From Lineus longissimus (taxonomy: Eukaryota > Nemertea > Pilidiophora > Heteronemertea > Lineidae): 64,000 bases of DNA. The number at the start of each line of letters is the position of its first letter. Position 1 is the stretch's first letter. The notes below the pieces were generated by a model. The model was not told the DNA's origin. It was given only the letters and a program-made list of their open reading frames with translations, and ran no database searches. This document shows, piece by piece, positions 53,984 to 64,000 of this stretch. The DNA is taken from positions 10,914,001-10,978,000 of the forward strand of contig NC_088314.1 of NCBI RefSeq assembly GCF_910592395.1, given 5' to 3'. The translations under genes and the position numbers were made by a program.

Positions 53984-54908
53984 GTATGATGATGTATGGA
54001 AGTTAGTTGATTTCTTTGTTGAGTGTGCCCTTAAGGTTACCTGTGCTCTTTCAGATAAGTTTTGCCGACAAATTTAAACTTACAACAGTTTGTGGTAGCT
54101 GTTAGTGTATTGGATTATCAGATGTTCGCTGTTTCAGTCAGTTACGTCATATGATGAAGTATTATCTCCTATGTTCACTGATATTCGCCTGGTTTGGAAT
54201 ATAACTATTATGACCATCTTTTATATTTTGGATAACAAGCAGCACTTCTAAGTGATATTATGAAGATTGTATTTTCAAAACTGACTCTGGTCAAGGTAGC
54301 ACGATGGTGTGTTTTGATAGACTAAATAACTGTTTGTCAGCTTTGACATGTCAGATATGTTCATCGATCGTTTTGTTATGCATGCCTGCACTGACCGCTA
54401 TTTTGAATGACACATATTGACTGGTATGGGCATAGGGGGCTAATGGCTTGGCAAAATCAGTAGGCTGATCTTACTGACTTAGCCTTCAAACGCAAAGTAG
54501 ATAGCATTCCAGAATGAGGAGTATGTCAGTCACACTAAAATTGATGAAGAAAAATTTGAAATATCCAGTAAGACTCGATTAAATCCGATTATTCATCCTT
54601 TCTTTCTCGCTCAAAGAATAGAACAGTGCTGTTTGACATGAAATACACACTTAGCAGAATATCTCTGGTATTTTGCTTCGGCAACTGTGTCTTGACATAA
54701 CACCACCCAAATCACATGATATTCAAATCGCATGGTGCTTGCTGATTGGTTGCAGATTGATTGTAGCCTGCTCAACCGTGTCACCTTCCGCGAAATGTGT
54801 TGCGCTTTCCAAAATAGTGGAAGCAAACATTATCACAAAATTTGTCTGATATTTTTAATGGAATTTTCTATCGAGAGAAAACGTGATATTTTGGCTGGAT
54901 TATTACTT
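53984..54908. other. intron after COG5 exon 11
   Basis: About 0.9 kb; nothing recognised, and in particular no exon encoding the expected next COG5 segment. Confidence 0.5.
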
Positions 54909-54910
54909 TT

Positions 54911-55985
54911 TAGCTCAACCCTCTGAGAGGTGAGCTTTGGTGTGGCGTCCGTCACCCGTCGTCCGTTAGCAGGGCACGTTTCGTAACTACTGGAGCTATT
55001 GACTTGAAACTTGGTACACATGTTTCCACATGGAATAACATCTGGGTGATTAAATTTCAGTCCGGTCTGATTTGGCCACCAGGGGCCAAAACTGAAAACA
55101 TAAAAAGTGTGATATGTCTCTTATTAATGATCCGTTTTCAATAAAAAATATATGGTAGGTACTCCTAGCAAAGATACGTCACATATCATACGGGTTTTTG
55201 ATTTGACCTACTTTTCAAGGTCACAGAGGTCAAATTGTGAAAATTGGCCATTGGGATGTAACTATGGCACATTTCTAAACTGCAATGACTATTGATCCCA
55301 AATTTGGTACACATGTACCCCTTAGTCAGGTGATCTTAGGGACCTAAGTTCGGTCCAATATGATTCACCACATGACCACCAGGGGTCGAAATCCAAAAAC
55401 CTTAAAAATGTGATTATTCCTTAACTTCTTGCCCGATTGCCACCAATTTGATATCATGGGTACATCTAACCACCATACAGTATGTGACACACAGGTTTTT
55501 TAATTTGACCTACTTTTCAAGGTCACAGTGGTCAAATGGCGTAAATTGGCCGTCAGGCTGTAACTATGGCACGTTTCTTAACCACAATTACTATTGATCA
55601 CAAATTAAGTACACATGTACCCCTTGGTCAAGTGATTTCAGGTACCGAAGTTTGGTGCGATTTGCCATTTGGCCTCCAGGGAGGGGGCCAAATCCAAAAT
55701 TCTTCAAAATGCTATTATTCCTTAATTACTTGCCCGATTGGCATCAATTTTGCATGATAGGTACATCTAATTCTAACAACCATTCAATGTGTCACCCGGG
55801 TCTTTTTTGATTTGACCTACTTTTCAAGGTCACAGAGGTCAAATGTAAGTTGTATATTGGCCATTTTGGGGAAATTGTAATTGCTTGGACCAACTTCAAA
55901 CGTAACACTACATGACACAATACCATGCTCTTCATCCATCTTTCCTCCACATGAGGTGAGCACAATGGCCCAGGCCATTTCATTT
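54911..55985 (+). mobile_element. array-type element, older relative of E2
   Basis: Starts TTTAGCTCAACCCTCTGAGA then GGTGAGCT and a short CGTCCGTCACCCGTCGTCCG; ends ATGAGGTGAGCACAATGGCC then CAGGCCATTTCATT. Monomer cores near 55073, 55375 and 55672 (about 301-bp spacing); AAGGTCACAGAGGTCAAA near 55219 and 55827, and AAGGTCACAGTGGTCAAATG near 55520. It lacks the (GTC)n expansion. Same orientation as COG5. Confidence 0.8.
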
Positions 55986-55989
55986 GTAA

Positions 55990-57970
55990 TGATTAAACCG
56001 TTTGGGCCAGAGCAATGAGGAGGCCGCAAACTAATACCGCACCGCGGCGCTGCAAGCGCATGACCCGGAAGCTCAACTATTCTGTCATTTTGTCGTCTGC
56101 CATGTTTAAATGCATGCATGGTTCAGCATGTCTGCACAGTATTTTATAATGAGTGTATGATGCCAGCTCTACTTTAAAAACATGTATATATGTCATACAG
56201 CAAGTACTTCTAGGAACATTTCTTATCTACATCTACCTGTCTTGTTATCACTAAGATTGGGAACCATATTCTTTTAGCTCACCTTAATATCTCTTTGAAC
56301 ATCTACAGCTTTAGAAACAAATCCTACCCCTATGTTTGTCAACCTGTGCAATCCAATTTCAATGTCCTCTTGTATTTGTATTTATTGTATTTTCCACCAG
56401 GGCTGAAGCCAAAGCATTATTGGCCCTTGTAAGTATGGAAAAGTCTAACTCAAGCTGGAAAAGTCTAACTCAAGCTACTGATGTTCCTCACTCAGATGGG
56501 GTCTTTTACAATTGCTTTTGCGTAGCTAGACACAATGTGCAAGGCACCACGGATGATTATTCCCATGTGGCCTGGGCTGGATTACAACCTGAGACCTGTC
56601 ACTTGCTACGTGGACATCACAATCACTAGGCTATCAAGGCACTTACCTGTCTAGTCTGGGCATAAGTATGTGGTGCAAATGTATGTATTCACTGCAGTCA
56701 AATATTGTTATGGGAATAAATTTCTTACTGTTATGCACTATCTTGATTGTTTACTTGGTATGAAGCATATCCTTCATGGTTGAATTTGATTGAAGTCTCT
56801 GTGTAACACTACTGTGACGACTATCTGCCTTAGTCCTTCTTAAGTCGAGCAGTGTGGCAAATAGTGTGCACATTAGAAAGATATGTCAGAGATCCAGAGG
56901 GGAAAGTAAAGAGTGGGAACACTTATATTCGGTATGACCATGGTACGCAGGCTGTTTAATGGTACAACAGGAGTTAAAATTTCTCATAATCAACATCAGC
57001 AATAGAAAAACCGGAGCAGCAAAAATCTTAAACTAAGTCGTAACTTATTGTTTCAATTAGGTAGGCAAGAAGATGCCAAAGTTCCTCAACCTGGGTTGCA
57101 CTGTCTGATGTTTCAGTCATGAGTACTAAGTCATCTAGATATGCAATAATTTCCATGATGTTGTGTACCAGTTGAATTTGTAAAGGATAAAGGTGCTTAG
57201 TTGACCAGCCATTCATGTTCAGAATATACAAATTTTAGTCTGGCCCAGAAAGAAATTCCCTTCAAATTGTGCTAAGTTTTGCTATATATTCAATGCACAG
57301 ATCGCTAAGTTGGCCTTCCTGGCCATTAGCAAGAGGTCTTAGAATTATTCTAAGTCCAAGATTCATTCACTGGAAATATGAGGTGGCTACAGAGGGAAAG
57401 TGGCTATGCAGAAACACAGTGAACAGTATGTAGGTGTTGGGTGTGACCATCCAGCCTTACTGCTTGAGAGCTGAGGGTTCTACACTGTGGGTACTGTGGG
57501 TGCTGAGGTAAGCCGACTTGTGATCCAGACTGATAGAAACTGGCCAGCTCTGGCATTATATGCACCATAATCCAACCTCACAACCAGGAGTCATGTACAA
57601 CCTGGTTCCTAGACGCAAGGGCCCAACGCGCCGCGTAGCGGCAAAAAAGCGAAGCTGGCGAAACATTTATAACGGGTCACCGTCACTTATTATTGGACTT
57701 ATAGCGCATTTACGGGGTTGCAACTATTTTGCTTTATAGTGTCACCAGGAAAGAAAAGCATGCGACCTAACGCCGATCTATTTGTATAAAGTGATAATTT
57801 GAAGGTATATAGTAGGAAATATCAATAAAATAATCATTCCATGTCGTCTTTTGAGGGCATTTTTGATTGTAAAAAATATATGTGTTCGTCACCGTAGTCT
57901 CTGCAATGATAATTTTATCAGAGCAGTCTCGCGCAAGTAGAAGTTCTTTACCTATTAGTTCTTCACTTAT
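55990..57970. other. intron sequence
   Basis: About 2 kb without a recognised gene. 56436-56476 has a 20-bp tandem duplication (GGAAAAGTCTAACTCAAGCT twice). A 52-bp block at about 56323-56375 (CCTACCCCTATGTTTGTCAA ...) recurs at about 60944-60996. Confidence 0.45.
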
Positions 57971-57977
57971 TAGTCTC

Positions 57978-58002
57978 AACGTCTGGCGCAAAGCCAGACG
58001 TT
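57978..58002. repeat. 10-bp-stem hairpin
   Basis: AACGTCTGGC and GCCAGACGTT around GCAAA are perfect complements, followed by TTTT. It looks like a bacterial terminator but is in a eukaryotic intron, next to the start of a duplicated block (58003). Confidence 0.6.
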
Positions 58003-60107
58003 TTCCATTACGATTTCACTACGATGTTTGACAAGAAGGAGCAGTGCGCGAGATATGCTAATGAGCAGACTTCCCTCGCTTGAGTTTCTGAAGAATGTTC
58101 CATATCGCGCTAAGCTCATCACTGCTGATTATGACAGGCGTGCAACGGTAGGTATTTGCTCCCCAACTTCCACCCTAATACGGTACAATAAGTTACCATT
58201 TGATGGGAATGGGACAATGCCCTCACTGTGTATGGAGTCATAGGGATAAGAAGACATTATTCATTAGTGTTGGTACAAGTGATTTTGCCCAAAAAGCATG
58301 TGCATTCAAAAAACAAAATATGCAAGGTATCACGTACATGACCATGACGACGTGCAGAAAGTGCACTGGCCAGTGCATACCCTATGGCTATGTACTAGTA
58401 AACATGGTAAACATGAACAACATCATTATTCATCGGCAGTTCATTTTACTCCGAGCTTTTCCTGAAACATATAGCCATGATGATTAGGCCTACCATGTAC
58501 CATGACATGACCAATAACAGCACTAGATCATGTAGATGTCAACAAGTTCACATGAACCGTATAATCCCGCATGGCGCATGTGGGGCATGCGTCTAAACCA
58601 AAGCCCCAAAATCACTTGTTTTGGTCTATTTCACTTGTGTTTCCCCCGTCTCCCAGTCCATAATACATTTACAGTTTACAATCCCCGATCATGGCCCAAC
58701 AAAAGGTCATCGGTTGACTAAAGGAACACAACTGTTCAATGGATTTATAGTTGAATGCGATCAAACTACGTCTTTTCAATCGTGGATTGTAAATTTAACC
58801 CCATGGGCCTAGGGAAGGCCCTATAACAATACTTTCGACACAGTTATTATCTCCGCTGCCTCCACCATGTTACACGCAGTGCTCACTGCTGATTTTAAAA
58901 AATGCACCACCTAGTCAAAACAGGACATATGTTCTTCTAGGAATAGATCTCTTTCCAATATTTCGTCATTCCACTATCGTCATCACCTCATGATACTTTC
59001 ATTGACATTACAGGCACACATCCACAGAGCACTCTTCAAATCATCTACACAGTGGTTATCCAACTAGGATTATAAAGGTAATTTCTAAGCCCCGCACAGT
59101 GGGTTTCACTCTTGATAAATGGGCACTATTGCTAGCAGCTAGGTAGGCAAGATAAAGTTAGACGAAGTAGCCGATAGGGGTCTCTCACCCCTCAAAGTCC
59201 GTCACAACTATTCAAGCTTGTACAAGGAATACATGCAGCGCTGACTCTCACAAGACCCAATGGGAATGTCGCACAGTCATCTGTCAAAAACAAGACCTAT
59301 GTTGTAGTATGATCTCTTGCAAATATTTAATAATTGCACTATCGTCATCACCTCATCATACTTCATTGACATTGCAGGCACACATTGACATAGACCACTG
59401 TTGCAATGAACGACACAGTTGCTATCCAAGTAGCATTATAGAGGTAATTATCATTATCATACCTCATTAGCATGTGAACCAATCGCGTCGCGTCCTTTGC
59501 GATCACGGCAAAGCCTCATGGAATAATGTCTTTCACCGTTGAATAATTTTTCATATTCCATGCCTACAACTTCAATTTCTTCATATTCCATGGCTAGAAG
59601 TTCAATACTAATATAATATCCAAGATAAAGTTACAAGAAGTAGTCAATAGGGGTCTCTCACCTCTCACTGTATGTCCACACTATTCACGCTTGTACGAGG
59701 AATACATTCAATGCTGAATCTAACAACACCCAGTGCCCTTACTCTGTATATTATAGTCACTGGAAGATGGCCCATTTCACTCCTTGCTTCTACTTCACCT
59801 ATAGTCTCATTGCATACGCCTCAGTTCTATGATATCACATTCACTTTCAGCTGTCATGCAACGCAACAACTGTGCTATCTGCCATCGCACATCAACGAAG
59901 AAGTGCAGCCGCCCACATTCCACCTCACATCTGTCCGACCAGCTGCAATCCTCGAGGACGCCCCACTGTACCACGATTTCACTACGATGTTTGACAAGAA
60001 GGAGCAGTGCGCGAGATAGGCTAATGAGCAGACTTCCCTCGCTTGAGTTTCGGAAGAATGTTCCATATCGCGCTAAGCTGACCACTGCTGACCATGACAG
60101 GCGTGCA
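58003..60107 (+). repeat. dispersed local duplications (three block pairs)
   Basis: Block 1: 58009-58145 and 59972-60107 share ACGATTTCACTACGATGTTT, GACAAGAAGGAGCAGTGCGC and CTTCCCTCGCTTGAGTTTC with few changes. Block 2: about 58935-59060 and 59310-59430 share CACTATCGTCATCACCTCAT. Block 3: about 59148-59270 and 59630-59750 share ATAGGGGTCTCTCACC and TTGTAC-AGGAATACAT. Their staggered order suggests repeated partial duplication of one older unit. An open stretch ending FDKKEQCARYANEQTSLA is unbroken in one copy but stopped in the other; function unknown. Confidence 0.65.
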
Positions 60108-60249
60108 TTGGACTGGTACAGGTTGGAACTGAACATTGAATATGCTGGTGGTGACGCTTTCTGATGAGAAGTTGGTCGTGACTGATGCAGTATTGTTGGA
60201 CTTGTCCACAGCATCGTTCAATCATTGCTCTCTGAGCTGCCTTGATTCT

Positions 60250-60695
60250 GTACTTACCCAAATACTAAGACCAAATGCCTGTTGACTGTGCTTTAAGAGA
60301 GACTGGCGCCATGCCTAGAGATATGACTGACCCCTATTGGCAAATTTGTATGACTTTATCTTGCCTACCTAGCTGCTGCCTATAGTCTCCCTTTAACTGC
60401 GGAACACTTCAAAGTCGATAAAATGCCATGTTCCACCTTTTAATGTGTTCAGACCGCCATTTTCAAAATAATCAAGTCAGGACACTGCCTTCTAGTCTCA
60501 TAATAAATTTTGCTTTCCTCAATAATAACATTTCTTCTTCTTCAATGCTTTCATCATTCCAAACTTCTCCTCCTCTGACTTTTACAGGGGTACAGTCATG
60601 GCAATCACAACCCAAATACTGAGACCAAATGCCTGTTGACTGTGCTTTAAGAGAGACTGGCGCCATGCCTAGTCTCTCTTAAAGCACAGTCAACA
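60250..60695. repeat. direct repeat with terminal foldback
   Basis: ACCAAATGCCTGTTGACTGT ... GCGCCATGCCTAG occurs at about 60268-60322 and again at about 60622-60672. The second copy runs into its own complement: 60634-60658 (TGTTGACTGTGCTTTAAGAG then AGACT) pairs perfectly with 60671-60695 around a 12-base loop. Confidence 0.75.
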
Positions 60696-60699
60696 GACA

Positions 60700-61199
60700 C
60701 CAACCCCCTCAGACTCAGAAACCACAAACGCCCAACCCTTCCTGCTACCTTAATACTTCTGGATCTATAATAAACATGAGATGCATAAGGTAGACATGTT
60801 AGCAGCTTATCAGAATCATGTAAAGATCATGCAGCCAGGGTCAAGGTGATAAAGTTGTAAGGCTCCAATATTCAAAATAAAGTAGTATAGGCTATCTACA
60901 CACAGACTGGCCATTAAATTGAAAACTGCTGCTTAAGTAACCATCCTACCCCTATGTTTGTCAACATGTGCAATTCAATTTCAATGTCCTCTTGTATCAA
61001 ATTGAAAACTGCTGTTTAATAAATAACCATCAAAATATCACCAAAAGGTAAAGCAATAATAAAGGAACTTACTCAAGATCCTTGCTTACACTTAAAACAA
61101 TAAAACAGTATTATTCGATAAAGGTTGGACTGAAGCAGTCTTTCATCACAGTTGCACCTTTTTACATAAAAAATCGTGACCTGTGAACTATTTCAAAAT
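60700..61199. other. intron sequence
   Basis: 500 bp, no gene. It includes the second copy of the 52-bp block (about 60944-60996) and a repeated AAATTGAAAACTGCTG (60915 and 61000). Confidence 0.45.
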
Positions 61200-61793
61200 C
61201 TACGCATATGTAGAAACTATACATGGTCGAAAATTACAGAGAGTGAAAATAACTTTAATGATCTGAGTAGATAGGGAAGATTCAACTGGTGACTTGGGTT
61301 CAGTTAAGATTTTGAAAGTCTTCCCTAGTCCAATCAGCCTTTCAATGTGCACGCGTTTGCTAGCAATCTTTCTATCTCTAGCCACTGTCTTAGAGGAAAG
61401 TCTGTTCTTCTTCTTGAAGAAAGTTGGAATGTTCATTTGGATTTGATAAGGAAGGAAAATGTCATCTACTTTGAACTCTTTATCAGCCATAATTTGATCA
61501 CCTGGATCACACATCTTCACCATATTAGATCTTTCAATGATTTGGCGGTCACTGGTAGCCCCACCATATGCAGGGGACACATATGTAACTAAGCCCCCTG
61601 GACTGCCACCAACCACAGTCTTGACCGTATTTCGATTTTTATAGGTCGAGAAGGTTGCCTGTTGGGAAACAGCTGTGCCTGGCCTCTGTATTCGGCATTC
61701 AACGCCATCTAGAATCACACGGGTTTTGGGAAACTTTGCCTTAAAGTCAGATGGAGTGTAAAACTGCACTACTTCCCAGGCATGTTGGTGATC
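61200..61793 (-). pseudogene. ISL2EU/IS4EU-type DDE transposase (DDE_Tnp_4), C-terminal part
   Basis: 198 open codons on the minus strand from 61793 (DHQHAWEVVQFYTPSDFKAK ...) to the stop at 61200. The catalytic triad is visible: Asp in TRVILDGVECRI, Asp in GDQIMADKEFKVDD, and Glu in KIASKRVHIERLIG. TYKNRNTVKTVVGGSPGGLV and SPAYGGATSDRQIIE are typical of the family, which cuts and joins DNA-transposon ends. The frame is cut by a stop exactly where the B-type element at 61801 starts, so the N-terminal DNA-binding part is missing. The catalytic part itself has no frameshift. No terminal repeats found. Confidence 0.8.
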
Positions 61794-61800
61794 CTATTTT

Positions 61801-63690
61801 TAGCTCAGCTGACAAAGTCAGCGGAGCTAGTCAAATAGCTATTCGATTGGTGTCCGTCCTTCCTTCCATCCATCCTGCCATCCTTCCATCTAGCCATCTG
61901 TAGACAAAGTTGGGCATTTTGTAATCATACAACCGAGGCACTTCAAATCTAGTCTTGCTTATAATCACCGCAGAAAATGTTGCTTACGGAAAACAAATTG
62001 GGCGATTCGACTCAAATTCAGCTCCCCAGGGGGCAAAATGAGTAAATGAAAAAAAAATTTTTTGACGCTCTATTCCAGCAGATAAAAGCTTGAAATAAAG
62101 TTGAAAAGGTCCCCATGATACAGAAGTTTTGATATAAAATAGATTAGTGTCGATTTATATCACCAGTTGGCGGTAGTGAGCAAAACTATTGTTTGACCCC
62201 GGATGATTCCGCTTTAAATTTCCCGCCGCGAACTGACATGAAAACCTCGAACCAGGGAATACCGGACTGCTGGTATTGCCAGTGCATCCACTGTATGAAC
62301 AGCTCGTCTGGGGTAAATTGACGAGGCGGCTCGACCCTCCACTGGGCGGTCGAGGTTACCTGGAGTACAGTAACTATCATCAAGAAAATGGCGGTGACCT
62401 TTTTATTTCCACCGGAGCGATGATTTTGTAAGTGACAAATCTTCTTATTTAAGCCTTTACGGAAATGTATTTTGGTACGAAACTTCACAAGTTTATAGAA
62501 AAGATCAACGAGAATGTGTTCAAATGCCCTCATAACGATGAGTTCAACGGAATTTGGTCAAAACAACCTTCGAATGGAGTCAACTTTCTTTGCGAAATTG
62601 AAGCGACAACCTCATTATTTATCGTAATTTATGCAGATCTGAGTCCAGCTGATGGGTGATGTTCTGATTTGTGTTCAAACTATTGGAAACTTCGGAAATT
62701 AGTTCTATTAGTTCTACTATTCTGCAGGAGTATATTATAGCCATTGATGTTGACAGCTAAAAGCACGAAAACTTTGTTTATTTATCAAACTGTATCGAGT
62801 GTTATCGAATCGAATGGATGTGTCGATCGTCGGGGCGGATTGATATGTGGTTGTGCGTCCAAGGCGATTAGGTCATTCAGTTAGTTTGAGAAAGATCATG
62901 ATGATGAAGATGCGTGTTGTGTTATCATAACCGGAAAATAATTTAGAGTTATTAGTGGTGTTGTCATTGCCATTTTTTGCATGGAATGATAGTTCGAGAG
63001 CTCTCATCGACGTATTCAGCATTGACGGAAAGTAGGTCCGGATTTGGCAACACGCCAGCTGTCTCACATGTTCCTCCTGGAGTCACCAAGGTGCTACAGC
63101 CAACACTGTACAATCACTTTCCATTTTGACGTCTTGTAATAATCTTTGCCAAATCAGTGATTCCTTTATAATTTACTCCATGATTGCAATCAGCCTTTGT
63201 TAAATTCCAATCACCTGCAGGTCAGGTCAATCTTTTACCAATAAAGTTAATTTTCTTAAGCACCTCTTTATCTTACTTCTTCACATACAGGGCATCCCAA
63301 ACACTTTGCTAAATCCACTAACCCCCCCCCCCCATTTCAGGTTGGTTTTGCACCCGACCCAAGCTCAACGGTACAATGATCATGTAAGTTTCCAAATACC
63401 TTTTCAGGACATACTAGTATGAGGACATCAATTTTGATACCAGAAGGAAAACCAATCCTGTCCGTGTGTCACTGTGACATAGATCCTGGCTCTATTGGAA
63501 ATGTCGCACTCGCACTGCATTACTTCATGTGATGTCATTTACATCTTTCACAGTTGACAAATTGAAGCATCCATGGTTATTGTAACTATATAGTCCTTGC
63601 CAAATCTATCTAAAAGTATCAGTAAAACTGCTAAACTATGAATTGTATCTGCTTACTCAGCTGAGTGCCAGGCCCTTGGGCCTCTTGTCA
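61801..63690 (+). mobile_element. B-type element, about 1.9 kb
   Basis: Starts TAGCTCAGCTGACAAAGTCA with a hairpin to GCGGAGCT, then a (CCAT)n-like stretch and CATTTTGTAATCATACAACC. It ends ACTCAGCTGAGTGCCAGGCC then CTTGGGCCTCTTGT at about 63690. 5' GCTCAGCTGA is complementary to 3' TCAGCTGAG. It interrupts the transposase remnant. The interior (about 62100-63300) has short open stretches, none recognisable. Confidence 0.7.
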
Positions 63691-64000
63691 TTACTAATTC
63701 CTACTTTTTTACAATTTTTCCTAAATTCCTACTTATTCCTTATTTTTGACCAATTTCTGATGAAATTCCTAATAAATCCTTATTTTCTTGTATTTCCGAT
63801 GAACTGCGCGGGCAATGGTGTCGTCGATGAAGCACTTGACATGGATTCTGCTGCTAGATCACCTCTGTTGCGCAGACTCGCTGGCATAACCATGAACGAA
63901 GTCCATCAAAGTGTAGTCTCCTAAAGTTTCAGAAATCTACATTAAGATGGTGGGTGCCTGCGAACCTCGCTCTTTGGTCACTAAATCAAGTTATGCTCAA
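63691..64000. other. right edge of the window, intron
   Basis: No recognised gene. Repeated 'AATTCCTA' / 'AAATCCTTATTTT' phrases near 63695-63790. Confidence 0.4.

Larger units (their letters stand above)
48236..52589 (+). mobile_element. outermost array element of a four-layer nest
   Basis: 48236-48316 is the left part of an array monomer (core TTGTCCACCAGGGGGCCAGA near 48258, ending GTGACTTGTTTTT). Its continuation, TCGATGATATTTTTATGGTA, resumes at 51786. It runs through two more degenerate monomers to a 3' end, GAGGTGAGCACATGGTCCCT then GGACCATTTCATT, at about 52589. Everything between 48317 and 51785 is inserted. Its 5' end is not found. Confidence 0.7.

Noticed and set aside
56397-56430. 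Exon-like segment CCACCAG|GGCTGAAGCC ... CTT|GTAAGT
   Set aside because: The splice-like borders are good, but the ten encoded residues have no COG5 similarity and the place in the gene is wrong for the expected motif.
57978-58002. Rho-independent terminator
   Set aside because: A hairpin followed by T residues, but in a eukaryotic intron; structure alone means little here.

Overview
This is a window of an animal nuclear genome, on the evidence most likely a marine invertebrate (a bilaterian such as a hemichordate, echinoderm or mollusc; I cannot be more exact). One host gene runs through it on the + strand: COG5, subunit 5 of the conserved oligomeric Golgi complex. Eleven consecutive coding exons lie between 1005 and 53983. 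All have GT-AG borders and compatible phases and together give about 580 codons with no stop. The start of the gene lies left of the window and the last C-terminal exon(s) lie beyond 64000, so about 97% of the window is intron.

The introns are dense with mobile DNA. Intron 1 holds a small piggyBac-type MITE and the end of intron 2 region a decayed array monomer. Intron 4 holds a foldback MITE and a mariner-type MITE. Intron 5 (6.6 kb) is dominated by two array-type elements (7149-8735 and 8854-10017). Intron 6 (7 kb) holds a broken but structurally complete DIRS-type tyrosine-recombinase retrotransposon (14081 to about 20109). Intron 7 (10.5 kb) holds a 5'-truncated APE-type LINE with a 14-bp target-site duplication and a 2A-like motif (21053-25423), a second DIRS fragment, and a wrecked BEL/Pao element split by a tandem array. 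Intron 9 (9.8 kb) holds a GC-rich MITE, another young array element, a 199-bp perfect palindrome and a Penelope-type GIY-YIG fragment split by a Mutator-like MITE. Intron 10 holds an inverted pair of pogo-like MITEs and a four-layer nest of insertions. Intron 11 holds another array element, local duplications, and an ISL2EU/IS4EU-type transposase fragment cut by a further element.

The most interesting signal is a superfamily of non-autonomous elements that accounts for about 17 insertions or fragments here. Each starts just after a T-run with an AGCTCA... hairpin and ends with a TGAGC... motif plus a GC-rich hairpin. The variable bases of the 5' end are complementary to the variable bases of the same element's own 3' end, and both change together between subfamilies. 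The interior of one branch is a roughly 301-bp tandem monomer carrying a CTCF-like core and a nuclear-receptor-like direct repeat. Almost every copy lies in the same orientation as COG5, and copies repeatedly insert into one another. No autonomous partner is visible in the window.
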